A DNA stretch of 64,000 nt. Source: Paraburkholderia oxyphila NBRC 105797 (lineage in GTDB: Bacteria > Pseudomonadota > Gammaproteobacteria > Burkholderiales > Burkholderiaceae). Under the pieces are notes generated by a model. The model searched no databases. It was not told the DNA's origin and saw only the letters and a program-made list of their open reading frames with translations. Below, piece after piece: positions 8,059 to 16,983 of the stretch (position 1 is its first letter; the number at the start of each line of letters is the position of its first letter). Location of the stretch: contig NZ_BAYD01000044.1 of NCBI RefSeq assembly GCF_000685075.1, forward strand, positions 18,087-82,086, given 5' to 3'. A program made the translations under genes and the position numbers.

Positions 8059-9168
8059 CTAGAACTTCGCGCGCATGCCCACGCCGAAGGTGTCGCCAAC
8101 GGGCTCGCCAGACAGCTTGTCGTGCATGTAGGCCGCGTAGACGTCCGTGCGTTTCGACAATGGATGGTCGTAGCCGATCGCCCAGGTGTTGCGCGACTGC
8201 TCCATGCCGCCCGAGTCCTTCGACCAGGCCCAGGAGGCCAGCACGAAGTCGAGGCCGACCGGCAGCGAGACACCGGCCTGAGCCGTGTTCACGTGGTAGT
8301 GGCCTGCGTCCAGCGCGTTGTCGGTGAACATGTACTGGGCGTACAGCTTGACGATGCGAAAGTCATAGGCGAGCCCCGCCTGCGCGATGCTCTGGCTGTG
8401 CAGGCCCGGCACGACGCCGGACGAGGCGGGATCGGCGAAGTCGCCCGCCACGTTGCTGTAGTTCACGTACTGATAGACGGCTGTGGCCGAGAACGCCTTG
8501 CCAAGATACAACAATTGCGCGCTGTCCTTGTGCTGGCCGCCCGCGCCGGCCGCGTTGCCGAACGCGTACATCGCGGTGCCTGTCAGCCCGTTGAAGCTCG
8601 GCGAAGCGTATTCGACGGCGTTGCTCCATCCCGAGTCGCCAATCGCGCCCTGGTCGGTCGCAAAGGGCTGGAACGTGCTCGTGCCGAGATAGGTGTGATA
8701 GATCATCGGCGAGAACTGGTACGAATCCGCGAACGGATTGAACAGGATCGTCGAGATGAAGAGGGGCGTCGTGATGCGGCCGGCGACCAGCGTGCCGTAG
8801 GGCGACTCGGCGCCCAGCCAGGCGTTGCGGGCGAAGAACGTGTCGCCGCTGAAGCGGCCCATGCCGCCGTTCTGCGGGCGGAAGAACGCTTCGAGCGAGA
8901 ACACGGCCCGCGTGCCGCCGCCGAGGTCCTCGCCGCCCTTGATGCCCCAGTACGACGTGGACATCCCGCCGCCGCCGAGCTCCCATGCGCGCTGGCCGCC
9001 CGGAAACTTCTGCGAGCCGACCCATTCATCGATCTGACCGTAAAGGGTCACCGACGATTGCGCGGCGGCGAAGCCAGGGGCGAGCAGGAAACCAAGCGTT
9101 GCCGCCGTGCACGCGCGCCGGCACAGTGGGCCCGTCATCGTGGGTGCGTGTGATGGGGACGCTTTCAT
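8059..9168 (-). CDS. Gram-negative porin, OmpC-type
   Basis: A 369-residue outer-membrane porin. It has a signal peptide (hydrophobic AATLGFLLAPGFAAA ending before QSSVTLYGQ), the SSVTLYG start of mature Burkholderia porins, a GGTRAVFSLE loop and a C-terminal strand ending in Phe (GMRAKF). The 9168 start overlaps the stop of the cysteine hydrolase gene (ATGA), which puts the porin at the end of the transporter operon; a second Met lies ten codons in. It probably lets the operon's substrate cross the outer membrane. It is convergent with the LysR gene with only 7 bases between. Confidence 0.92.
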   Translation of the reverse strand: MKASPSHAPTMTGPLCRRACTAATLGFLLAPGFAAAQSSVTLYGQIDEWVGSQKFPGGQRAWELGGGGMSTSYWGIKGGEDLGGGTRAVFSLEAFFRPQNGGMGRFSGDTFFARNAWLGAESPYGTLVAGRITTPLFISTILFNPFADSYQFSPMIYHTYLGTSTFQPFATDQGAIGDSGWSNAVEYASPSFNGLTGTAMYAFGNAAGAGGQHKDSAQLLYLGKAFSATAVYQYVNYSNVAGDFADPASSGVVPGLHSQSIAQAGLAYDFRIVKLYAQYMFTDNALDAGHYHVNTAQAGVSLPVGLDFVLASWAWSKDSGGMEQSRNTWAIGYDHPLSKRTDVYAAYMHDKLSGEPVGDTFGVGMRAKF

Positions 9169-9992
9169 GAACGGTTGGTCTCCAGTGCGTCGAGCACGCT
9201 GGCGGAGTCGGTGACGAATCCGTAGCACTTCCTGACATTGAAGAGCGTGGCTTCGGTGCAGAAGTCGGGCGAGGTGGTCGCGCAGCAGTCGCTCACGAGC
9301 ACGCAGCCATAGCCGAGGAAGTTGGCGTCCTGCAACGACGCCATGACACACTGGTCGGTGTTGACGCCGCCAAACAACAGCGTCTTCGTGCCGAGGTTGC
9401 GCAGGATCCCGTCGAGCGGCGTGTCCCAGAAGCCGCTGATGCGGTATTTGTCCACGCAGATGTCTTCGGAACGGATCTCGAGTTCATCGACGACGGCGGC
9501 GGCCCAGCTATCCTTTTCGAGCACGCGGGCGCCGTGGCCGGGCAGCGGGTCGCCGAGACCGACGCCGCTGCCGTGCGGCTTGTACAAATGCAGCTGGTTC
9601 GGCGGCATGTTCATCAGGTCGGCGCGGTTGCCCCAGTTGAGCCAGATGATCGGCACCGAGGCGGCGCGCAGCGCCGGCAGCAATCGCGCGAGCGGGTCAA
9701 TGGCCGCGCGTCCGGGGAGGGTCTCGATGCCGAGATGGTGGACCCAGCCGCCCTCCGTGCAGAAGTCGTTCTGCATGTCGACGACGATCATCGCGGTCCG
9801 CTCGAGGTCGAACGTGACGCGCTGCGGCGTCGACTCGATGGTCAGCGGGCGGGGTGGCGGCGGCGGCGCCGACATATCCACGTGCGCGGCGTCCACGCGC
9901 CAGTGATAGCCGGGCCCCGTGCCCAGGCGCTTGAAGGTCGTGGACGCGCCAGCGAGCGGCGGCGGGTTCGTGGCAGGATCTCTTTCGGCCAT
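9165..9992 (-). CDS. cysteine hydrolase of the isochorismatase family, RutB-like
   Basis: A 275-residue cysteine amidase. The likely triad is visible: Asp72 in VVDMQNDF, Lys182 in CVDKYRISGFWDTPL and Cys215 in VNTDQCVMASL. The layout, including the SGFWDTPLDGIL segment, resembles ureidoacrylate amidohydrolase RutB, and related enzymes cut biuret and N-carbamoylsarcosine. It has a proline-rich N-terminal leader of about 50 residues. The start at 9992 is supported by GGAGA. It sits 89 bases after the second ABC permease gene and overlaps the porin gene. The likely substrate is an amide or ureide brought in by the ABC importer; the exact one is unknown. Confidence 0.88.
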   Translation of the reverse strand: MAERDPATNPPPLAGASTTFKRLGTGPGYHWRVDAAHVDMSAPPPPPRPLTIESTPQRVTFDLERTAMIVVDMQNDFCTEGGWVHHLGIETLPGRAAIDPLARLLPALRAASVPIIWLNWGNRADLMNMPPNQLHLYKPHGSGVGLGDPLPGHGARVLEKDSWAAAVVDELEIRSEDICVDKYRISGFWDTPLDGILRNLGTKTLLFGGVNTDQCVMASLQDANFLGYGCVLVSDCCATTSPDFCTEATLFNVRKCYGFVTDSASVLDALETNRS

Positions 9993-10081
9993 GTTGCGTG
10001 TCTCCGTGTCGATATTGATATGTCGATGCCTCGGTGTTTCACGGGTCGTGCGGGTGCAGCCAGGGGGACTGGCGCGGCCGT

Positions 10082-11005
10082 TCAATGACGGCTGCGCAAC
10101 GGCAGGGTGAGCGCGGCGGGCTGGCGGGCCGAGCCGACCAGCCCGCCGATCGCGCAGAGCGCGAGCACGTAGGGCAGCATCAGCAGCAGCGCGACGGGCA
10201 CGTCGAGGTTCAGCGCGGGCACGAGGAACTGCAGCGCGGTCGCGAAGCCGATCAGCAGGCACGCGCCGAGCGTCTTCCACGGCGCCCAGCCGCCGAAGAT
10301 CACGGCTGTGATCGCGAGATAGCCTGTGCCCTTGCTCATCCCCTCGGTGAACGCGTTGCTGTCCGCGATCGAGAGCCAGGCGCCGGCGAGGCCGGCCATC
10401 GCGCCCGCGTACAGCACGCCCAGGTAGCGCGTGCGGCGCACGTTGATGCCGGCCTTGTCCGCCGCCTGTGGCGCTTCGCCCGAGGCGCGCACCGACAGGC
10501 CGAATGAGGTGTAGCGCAGCAGCGCCCACGTCACGACCACGAGCAGCAGCCCCACGTAGACCAGGCCGCTTTGGGAAAAGAGCGCCGGGCCGACGATCGG
10601 TATGTCGCGCAGGACCGGCAGGTCCAGCGGGCCGAAGCTCGGCACGGTTTGCCGCGACAACGTGCCGAAGATCTCGCGATAGAGAAAGGTGGTGCCGCCC
10701 GTCGCGAGAATATTGAATCCGATGCCGACCACGAGCTGGTTCGCGCCGAGCGTGATGCTCAGGATCGCCTGCATGCCGGCGAGCAGGAGGCTCGCCACGA
10801 GCGCGATGCCGAGCCCGATGAGCGGCGAGCCGCTCACGAAGGACCCCCACGCGGCGGCGAACGCGGCGCTCAGGATCATGCCGTCGAGGCTCAGGTTCAG
10901 CACGCCGGCACGCTCGCTCACGAGCTCCCCGGTGCTCGCGAGAATGATAGGCGTCGCGAGCCGCAGCCCCGATGCGATGAAGACGATCAACGGTGCGTCA
11001 GCCAT
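10082..11005 (-). CDS. ABC transporter permease (BMP/nucleoside-type importer, NupQ/YufQ-like)
   Basis: A 307-residue inner-membrane permease of the branched-chain/ribose superfamily, as paired with BMP-type binding proteins. Features are the N-terminal ATPIILASTGELVSERAGVLNLSLDGM block, about eight hydrophobic segments and the coupling region EAPQAADKAGINVRRTRY near the middle. It overlaps the preceding permease gene by 8 bases. With the partner permease, the double ATPase and the binding protein it forms one importer, probably for a purine- or pyrimidine-like compound. Confidence 0.9.
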   Translation of the reverse strand: MADAPLIVFIASGLRLATPIILASTGELVSERAGVLNLSLDGMILSAAFAAAWGSFVSGSPLIGLGIALVASLLLAGMQAILSITLGANQLVVGIGFNILATGGTTFLYREIFGTLSRQTVPSFGPLDLPVLRDIPIVGPALFSQSGLVYVGLLLVVVTWALLRYTSFGLSVRASGEAPQAADKAGINVRRTRYLGVLYAGAMAGLAGAWLSIADSNAFTEGMSKGTGYLAITAVIFGGWAPWKTLGACLLIGFATALQFLVPALNLDVPVALLLMLPYVLALCAIGGLVGSARQPAALTLPLRSRH

Positions 11006-12119
11006 GTTTCGTTCTCCTCTCGGTAATGAAGGCGGACCCCGCGACGGCGATCACGATGAGGCCCTGGCAGATCAGCACGACCGCGGAGGGCACGTGCGCG
11101 GTAATTTCCATGGAGATGCTGCCCGAGCGCAGGAAGCCGAACAGCAGCGCGCCGAGCACCACGCCCAGCGCGGAGCCGCGCGAGAGCAGGCCGACGACGA
11201 GGCCGTCGAACCCGTATCCCGACGAAAAGTCGCTCGTGAGGTAGTACTGCTGTCCCTGAATCAGGATTGCGCCGGCTACGCCGCCGAATGCGCCGGAGAC
11301 GGCCATCGCCATGGTCATGAGGCGCGTGGGCTGGAGGCCCGCGCGGCGCGATGCGAGCGGGTTGAGGCCCACCGCGCGCAGCTTGAGCCCGATCGAGCTG
11401 CGGTTTAGCACGATGCCCGTCACGATGACGGCGATGACCGCGAGCGGCAGTCCGTAGTGCAGCGGCGAGGTCGGATCGCTCGGGAACAGCATGGGGAGCT
11501 TCGTGGCGTCGGGAATCTCAGGCGATTCCGGCAGGGCGGAGATCGGGCTGAGCGGCTTGCGCAGCAGATGGAACGATTGCACCGACCAGTACACGATCGG
11601 CAAGCCGATGAACGTGAGCAGCAGTGTGCTGATCACTTCGTTGACGCCGCGCCTGGCCTTCAGCACGCCGGCCGCGCCGCCGAGCACGGCGCCGCCGAGC
11701 CCGCCCGCGATGAGCGGTACGACGAACGCGAGACCGAAGGGCAGGACGGCCGCGCCGTGCAGCGCGGCGGCGGTGGCCATCATGCCGCCGATCGCGATCT
11801 GTCCTTCGCCGCCGACATTGGTGAGGTTCGCGCGGTTCGCGAAGATGAAGCCGAGCCCGACTAGCGCGAGACAGAGGGCCCGGTTCACGGACGCGCCGAT
11901 GTTGTAGCTCGAACCGGTCATGCCATCCCAGAAGGCGGCGATCGCGTCGCCGACGGGAGCGCCCGTGCAAGCGATGATCAGGAGTCCGACGGCAAGCGCC
12001 GCCGCGGTCGCGATAAAGGGCGCGAGCGCGGCCGGGCTCAGGAGCGCGCCCACACCGGTGCGCAACCGGGCAGCCAGGTTCGGGGGCGAGTTGCTGGTCA
12101 GCATGGAATTTTCAGGCAT
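10998..12119 (-). CDS. ABC transporter permease (BMP/nucleoside-type importer, NupP/YufP-like)
   Basis: A 373-residue membrane protein with the conserved IFANRANLTNVGGEGQIAIG block near residue 105 and a coupling segment GLNPLASRRAGLQPTR. The pair 'NVGGEGQ' here and 'NLSLDGM' in the neighbour is typical of the two unlike permeases of PnrA/NupN-type importers. The gene overlaps the ATPase gene by 8 bases upstream and the second permease gene by 8 bases downstream, indicating tight coupling. Confidence 0.9.
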   Translation of the reverse strand: MPENSMLTSNSPPNLAARLRTGVGALLSPAALAPFIATAAALAVGLLIIACTGAPVGDAIAAFWDGMTGSSYNIGASVNRALCLALVGLGFIFANRANLTNVGGEGQIAIGGMMATAAALHGAAVLPFGLAFVVPLIAGGLGGAVLGGAAGVLKARRGVNEVISTLLLTFIGLPIVYWSVQSFHLLRKPLSPISALPESPEIPDATKLPMLFPSDPTSPLHYGLPLAVIAVIVTGIVLNRSSIGLKLRAVGLNPLASRRAGLQPTRLMTMAMAVSGAFGGVAGAILIQGQQYYLTSDFSSGYGFDGLVVGLLSRGSALGVVLGALLFGFLRSGSISMEITAHVPSAVVLICQGLIVIAVAGSAFITERRTKHG

Positions 12120-13731
12120 GTTCGTGTCCCGACATCATTGCGCCGATGGCTTCCCGGTTCGCGGGATCGGCGTCCATTTCACCGACGATGCGGCCGCGAT
12201 ACAGCACGACGACGCGGTCCGACATCGCAATCAGTTCGCTCAGGTCGCTCGTGATCAGCAACACGCCGAGTCCCTGGCTTTTCGCCGTGCGGATGCGCCT
12301 GAACACCCCCTCGACCGCACCGACGTCGAGCCCGCGGCTCGGCTGTGAGGCGAGCAGGAACACGAGCGGATCGAGCGACAGCTCGCGCGCGAGCACGGCC
12401 TTCTGCTGGTTGCCGCCGGAGAGGCTGCCGATCGGCACGTCCGGGCCCATCGCGCGCACGTCGAACGCCTGCATGAGCGCCGCGGCATCGCGCTTCATGC
12501 GCGTGCGGTCCAGCCAGCCGAAGCGGCTGTACGTGGCAAGCGTATGAAGGCAGAGGTTTTCGGCAATGCTGAGCGCGTTGATGCAGGCTACGGCATGGCG
12601 GTCTTCCGGCACGATGGCGGCGCCCGCGGCCGTCACCTCGGCGGGGGGGCGTCCCGTCACGTCGATGCCGCCGATGCGGATGCGCCCGGCGTCCGGCGTG
12701 GCGAGTCCCGCGAGCAGCGCTTCAAGCTCCACCTGGCCGTTGCCTTCCACACCGGCTACGCCGAGAATCTCGCCGCACCGCACCGAGAGCGTCACGTCGT
12801 CGACACGCATCACGCCGGTCGCGTCGCGAAACGACAGGCCCTCGACCTCGAGCGCCGCGGCGCCGGCGCCCGCGTGGCGCCGCGCGGGCGTGGCGTGCGT
12901 CGCGTGCACCATCGACATTGCGGATGACGTCAGTGGCGCAGTTGGGGCGTCGTTCGCGCCAGCCTCGGGCGTCTCTTCGACGATGCCGAGTGTGGCCGCG
13001 AGCACCGGGTCTTCGGACTTGACTTCGCGTCCGACCATCGAGCGCACGAGAGCCTGCATGTCCGCGTTCGCGGCCGGGACCGACTCGACCACCCGGCCGT
13101 GGCGCAGCACGGTGATGCGTCCGGCCACCTCGGCGATCTCGGCGAGCTTGTGGGTGACAAGCAGCACCGAGCGCCCGCTTTGCGCGAACTGGCGGCAGAC
13201 GGCGAGCAGCGCCGCGACCTCCGCAGGCGGCAGCACGGCCGTGGGCTCGTCGAGCACGAGCAGGCGCGGATTCGCCAGCAGGCACTTGACGATCTCGACG
13301 CGCTGGCGCTCGCCGACCGAGAGCCGTTCGACGATCGCGTCGGGGTCGAGCTCGAGCCCGTACTCCGCGGCCAGCTTGAGCGCGCGTTCGCGCAGCGCGG
13401 CCGGCTTGAGGATCGGCCGCGCGCGCCCGAGCATCAGGTTTTCGAGCACGCTCATGTCGGGCACGAGGCTGAAGTGCTGATGGACCATCGCGATGCCGTG
13501 CTGCAGCGCATCGGAGGGCGCCTGGGGGCACCAGGGGCGGTCGTCGAAGAACAGCTCGCCGTTGTCCGCGTGGTGCACGCCGAAGATCAGGTTGCACAGC
13601 GTGGACTTGCCCGCGCCGTTCTCGCCGAGCAGGCAGTGCACTTCGCCGCGCGCGATTGCAAGGTTCACGTCGCTCAGCGCGCAAAAGGCGCCGAAGCGCT
13701 TTGTCACGCCGGTCAGTTCAAGAAGGCTCAT
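12112..13731 (-). CDS. ABC transporter ATP-binding protein with two ABC domains (sugar/nucleoside type)
   Basis: A 539-residue double ATPase. The first domain has Walker A GENGAGKST near residue 40, signature LSVGERQRVEI and Walker B LLVLDEPTAVL. The second has a degenerate Walker A (GVEGNGQ), as is normal in this class, and signature LSGGNQQKAV. The linker between the domains is longer than usual, with an Ala/Thr/His-rich stretch of about 50 residues. The start at 13731 is chosen because the family begins with MSLLELTGVTKRFG; the frame is open upstream. It powers the importer made of the adjacent permeases and binding protein, and follows the binding-protein gene by 4 bases. Confidence 0.93.
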   Translation of the reverse strand: MSLLELTGVTKRFGAFCALSDVNLAIARGEVHCLLGENGAGKSTLCNLIFGVHHADNGELFFDDRPWCPQAPSDALQHGIAMVHQHFSLVPDMSVLENLMLGRARPILKPAALRERALKLAAEYGLELDPDAIVERLSVGERQRVEIVKCLLANPRLLVLDEPTAVLPPAEVAALLAVCRQFAQSGRSVLLVTHKLAEIAEVAGRITVLRHGRVVESVPAANADMQALVRSMVGREVKSEDPVLAATLGIVEETPEAGANDAPTAPLTSSAMSMVHATHATPARRHAGAGAAALEVEGLSFRDATGVMRVDDVTLSVRCGEILGVAGVEGNGQVELEALLAGLATPDAGRIRIGGIDVTGRPPAEVTAAGAAIVPEDRHAVACINALSIAENLCLHTLATYSRFGWLDRTRMKRDAAALMQAFDVRAMGPDVPIGSLSGGNQQKAVLARELSLDPLVFLLASQPSRGLDVGAVEGVFRRIRTAKSQGLGVLLITSDLSELIAMSDRVVVLYRGRIVGEMDADPANREAIGAMMSGHEHA

Positions 13732-13735
13732 GGCG

Positions 13736-14725
13736 TCATCCCACGAGGATCTTGATCTTGTCGGAGACGAGGTCGTGCTCGATCGAATCGATGCGCGCCT
13801 GCATCTCGGGCGTCGCGCTGCCGCAGATGTCAATGCCGGCCGAGCGCGGTCCCATCGCGAGGCCGAAGCGCTTGTATTCGGGCTTCCACGTGCCGGCCAT
13901 CATCTGGTCGATTGCGTACTCCACCATGAAGCCGATGCCGCTGACCGTATATGCCACGTAGAGCGGATTGTGATCGCCGCAGTAATTCGAGTAGCCGCCG
14001 ATCAACTTCGTGCCGGCGTCGTGCGCGGCCTGCTCCATGCCGCGCACGCCGAGATTCAGGATGCCGTAGTGGACATCCGCGCCCTGGGCGATGGCCGTGA
14101 TGGTCGCTTCCCTGGCCTTGGCCACGTCGTCGAAGTCGCCGGTGTAGCTCGTGAGGCAGCGGATATCGGGACGTACAGACTTCGCGCCATGGGCAAATTC
14201 GATGCCCGTATTGACGACTGCCGGAATCTCGAGCCCGCCCACATAGCTGACCGCACCGTGCTTCGAGAGCATCGCGGCCACCGCGCCCGCGACATAGCCG
14301 ATCTGGGCCTGCAGCACGTCGTACTGCGCGACGTTGGCGGTGGGCTGCCCGGTGGGCCCAACGATCGTGAAGCGCACGCCGGGGAAGCGCTTCGCGACCT
14401 TCAGGACGGCCGCCTGGGTCTGGCCGGCCGCACCGATCACCATGTCGTTCTTCGAAGCGAGTTCGACGAGCGCCTGCTCCATATCGCCGAACTTCACGTT
14501 CTCGATCCACGTGATCTTCGCCTTGTCGCCGTAGCGCGCCTGTGAAGCCTTCACACCGCCATAGGCAGACTCCATCCAGCCGTGATCGTCCTTCGAGCCG
14601 GGAATCAGCACGCCGATCCTGACCGGGTTCGATGCTCCCCATGCGCGTCCGGACGGTGCGCTCATGGCTGCGGCGCCCAGCGAGATGCCAACGTTCAAGA
14701 GGAATGCTCTGCGATCGATCGTCAT
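13736..14725 (-). CDS. BMP-family ABC transporter substrate-binding protein
   Basis: A 329-residue periplasmic binding protein of the basic membrane protein (PnrA-like) family. It has a twin-arginine type leader (DRRAFLL near residue 5, then a hydrophobic stretch to about residue 28) and the family blocks VLIPGSKDDHGWMES and VGAAGQTQAAV-like segments. AAGGAG before the ATG at 14725 fixes the start; the longer open frame upstream is not needed. Known members bind nucleosides, purines or related heterocycles. It is the first gene of the importer operon and is divergent from the amidohydrolase gene. Confidence 0.92.
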   Translation of the reverse strand: MTIDRRAFLLNVGISLGAAAMSAPSGRAWGASNPVRIGVLIPGSKDDHGWMESAYGGVKASQARYGDKAKITWIENVKFGDMEQALVELASKNDMVIGAAGQTQAAVLKVAKRFPGVRFTIVGPTGQPTANVAQYDVLQAQIGYVAGAVAAMLSKHGAVSYVGGLEIPAVVNTGIEFAHGAKSVRPDIRCLTSYTGDFDDVAKAREATITAIAQGADVHYGILNLGVRGMEQAAHDAGTKLIGGYSNYCGDHNPLYVAYTVSGIGFMVEYAIDQMMAGTWKPEYKRFGLAMGPRSAGIDICGSATPEMQARIDSIEHDLVSDKIKILVG

Positions 14726-15092
14726 GTCGAGGGTCTCCTTGTCTATGCGAATAGTGGATGTGCAGGACAGCGCGCATCGGGCCGGGTCTGGCCGGGTTTG
14801 AACCCGAGGTGAGTGGATAGTAGGGAACGCCATTCCGGATGGGTAGACGACTTCCGATATGCGCTTCATTCGTGCGGTGGATACGCGGTGCAGTGCACGT
14901 TCGCCGCGCTGCGGCAATCTCCCGAAAGCAACGCCGCTGCTTGGTTTGGCGGCATCCGCGTGGAGCGCCGCGAGGCCCTGCGCCACGCAAGTTTCGGGTA
15001 AACACGGAAGCTTCATGCAATTGCGTTGCGAGCGGCAGGCGACCAATACTTGTCCGCACGAATCGACACTTGCCATCGACGAGGAGCATCAC
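14726..15092. promoter_or_regulatory. divergent control region between the importer operon and the amidohydrolase gene
   Basis: A 367-base non-coding stretch holding the second copy of the LysR-type box (14868-14888), 143 bases before the binding-protein start and 205 bases before the amidohydrolase start. Short open frames here show no family likeness. Nothing else was recognised. Confidence 0.6.
14868..14888. promoter_or_regulatory. candidate LysR-type operator, copy 2
   Basis: It has the same core TGCGGTGGATA and flanking GCGG as the box at 6958-6978, in the same orientation. T-N11-A spans 14869 to 14881. The match between two otherwise unlike intergenic regions is the main reason for joining the two operons into one regulon. 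Confidence 0.6.
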
Positions 15093-16391
15093 ATGAATGT
15101 AGATCTACTGATCAATAACGTTTGCCTTGAGGACGGCGAGCCGCTGAAGGACATTGCAATCGACGCAGGACGTATCGTTGCAATCGAAAGCGGCATTGAA
15201 GCGCGCGCGACGGAGACCATCGACGCAGCGGGGCGCGCGGCCGTGCCGGGCTTCGTCGAGCCGCACATGCATCTGGACAAGGCGATGCTGCACCGCCGGC
15301 TGCCCGCCCGCTTCGGCACGCTCGAGGAGGCCATCCGCGTAACGGGCATCCTCAAGGGCAAGCAAAAGCGCACGGATGTGCTCGAACGTTCGCGCGCAGT
15401 CCTGGATGCGGCCGTGCGCAACGGCACAGTGGCGATTCGCGCGCATCCCGACGTTGACCTGATCCAGGGCCTGATCGGCGTCGAGACGCTGCTCGAGCTG
15501 CGCGACGAATACGAGGACTTGCTCGACCTGCAGATCGTCGCGTTTCCGCAAGAGGGCATCCTCAAGTCCGCGGGTACGCTTGACCTGATGGAGCGGGCGA
15601 TGCGCCTGGGCGCCGACGTGGTGGGCGGGTGCCCGTACAACGAACTGAACTGGAGCGACACCAAGGCCCACATCGACGCCGTATTTGCGCTGGCCCAGCG
15701 CCACGACGCGCCGATCGACATGCATGTGGACTTCTCGGACGAACCGTCCGACCAGCGCTTTGCCGCCACGTCCTACATCGCGCGCAAGACGCTCGAAACG
15801 GACTGGCGGGGCCGCGTGTCGCTCGGCCACGTGACGAGCCTGGGCGCACTGAAGCCCGACGAGCTGCAGCCGATCATCGAGCTTCTGCACAAGGCCGATA
15901 TCAGCGTCGTGACGCTGCCGGCCACCGACCTCTATCTGGGCGGACGCCAGGACGCCTCCAACCCGAGGCGCGGGCTCACGCCGGTCAAGGCGCTCTACCA
16001 GGGCGGCGTGAACGTGGCGTACTCGTCCAACAATATCCGCAATGCGTTCACGCCGTTCGGCAACGCCGACATGCTCGTGATCGGCAACATGCTCGCGCAC
16101 GTCGCGCAGTTCGGCACACCCGAACATCAGTTGGCGATCCTGCAGATGGGCACCCGCAACGCGGCGAGCGCAATCGGCATGGAACGAGACTACGGCATCG
16201 CAGTGGGCAAGCAGGCCGACCTCGTGATTCTCGACACGTACAAGGTCGCGGACGTGCTGCTCGACATTCCCCCACGCGCGTGGGTGGTCAAGCGGGGCAG
16301 AGTGACCGTCGTGACGCGCCACGAATGCCATATCCACCGCCATTGCTGCGGTCATGCAACCGTTTCGAACCACACGGATAGCCAGCCATGA
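15093..16391 (+). CDS. amidohydrolase-superfamily protein, cytosine-deaminase-like
   Basis: A 432-residue metal-dependent hydrolase related to cytosine deaminase and AtzC-type enzymes. Metal ligands visible are His58 and His60 in EPHMHLDKA, His211 in IDMHVDF and His246 in SLGHVTS. The usual metal-binding Asp near residue 312 (SDNIRD-type motif in relatives) reads SSNNIRN here, so an expected acidic ligand is Asn. The last 25 residues are rich in His and Cys (HECHIHRHCCGH), an unusual tail. GAGGAG at 15081 supports the 15093 start. The stop overlaps the DUF1097 start (ATGA). It probably deaminates or opens the ring of the imported compound. Confidence 0.9.
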   Translation: MNVDLLINNVCLEDGEPLKDIAIDAGRIVAIESGIEARATETIDAAGRAAVPGFVEPHMHLDKAMLHRRLPARFGTLEEAIRVTGILKGKQKRTDVLERSRAVLDAAVRNGTVAIRAHPDVDLIQGLIGVETLLELRDEYEDLLDLQIVAFPQEGILKSAGTLDLMERAMRLGADVVGGCPYNELNWSDTKAHIDAVFALAQRHDAPIDMHVDFSDEPSDQRFAATSYIARKTLETDWRGRVSLGHVTSLGALKPDELQPIIELLHKADISVVTLPATDLYLGGRQDASNPRRGLTPVKALYQGGVNVAYSSNNIRNAFTPFGNADMLVIGNMLAHVAQFGTPEHQLAILQMGTRNAASAIGMERDYGIAVGKQADLVILDTYKVADVLLDIPPRAWVVKRGRVTVVTRHECHIHRHCCGHATVSNHTDSQP

Positions 16392-16939
16392 AACGACTCC
16401 CACCCGAAATCGTCGCGTCATCCCTCGCGGTCACGACCATCCTGATCGCATTGCCGCACTATCACCTGCCGCCCTGGGCGATCTTCATCAGCTGGGCGGC
16501 GACATTCGCGATGGGCGGACCCACGCGGGAGAATCTGGGCAAGATCTGGCCTGTCATGCCGATCGGATCATTGTTCGCATTCCTGATCGTCGTGGGCTTC
16601 GGCATGGCGGCACGGATGACAAGCGGTGCCCTGCTGACCTTATGTCAGATGTTGATCCTTTTTACGCTCAACGCGTCAATGATGGCGCTCGCGCGGCTGC
16701 CCGGTCTCGGCTTCATTCCGGGCATGTTTTTCGGTTTCGCGTCGTACTTCGCCACGATATTCGGCGGCTTCGGTCCGGTACCCTACGACCCGGTGGCCGC
16801 CCTTCTGGCAGTGATTCCGATGAACGCGCTGGGACCCGTTTACGCATGGGTGAAAGACCGCTATTCGCTGCCCGATTCGCCACCGCGCACGTGGCGCGGC
16901 TGGCGCGGCCACGGCAAGATTTCTTCCGGGCGGGGATAG
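16388..16939 (+). CDS. DUF1097 family membrane protein
   Basis: A 183-residue inner-membrane protein with about five hydrophobic segments and the DUF1097 pattern (WAIFISWAATFAMGG near residue 30, then FFGFASYFATIFGGFG near residue 120). E. coli YcdZ is a relative; the function is not established. Its ATG overlaps the stop of the amidohydrolase gene, so it is co-translated with it. That suggests a role in transport or tolerance of the substrate or product. The C-terminus is polar and arginine-rich. Confidence 0.85.
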   Translation: MKRLPPEIVASSLAVTTILIALPHYHLPPWAIFISWAATFAMGGPTRENLGKIWPVMPIGSLFAFLIVVGFGMAARMTSGALLTLCQMLILFTLNASMMALARLPGLGFIPGMFFGFASYFATIFGGFGPVPYDPVAALLAVIPMNALGPVYAWVKDRYSLPDSPPRTWRGWRGHGKISSGRG

Positions 16940-16983
16940 CCGCGTTACGCCGGCCGGCGCAAACTTCTTCCAGTCGTCGGCGC

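Noticed and set aside
9165..10850. 561-residue frame suggesting a fusion with the cysteine hydrolase
   Set aside because: The N-terminal half is a shadow of the permease gene; the hydrolase starts at 9992 with its own GGAGA.
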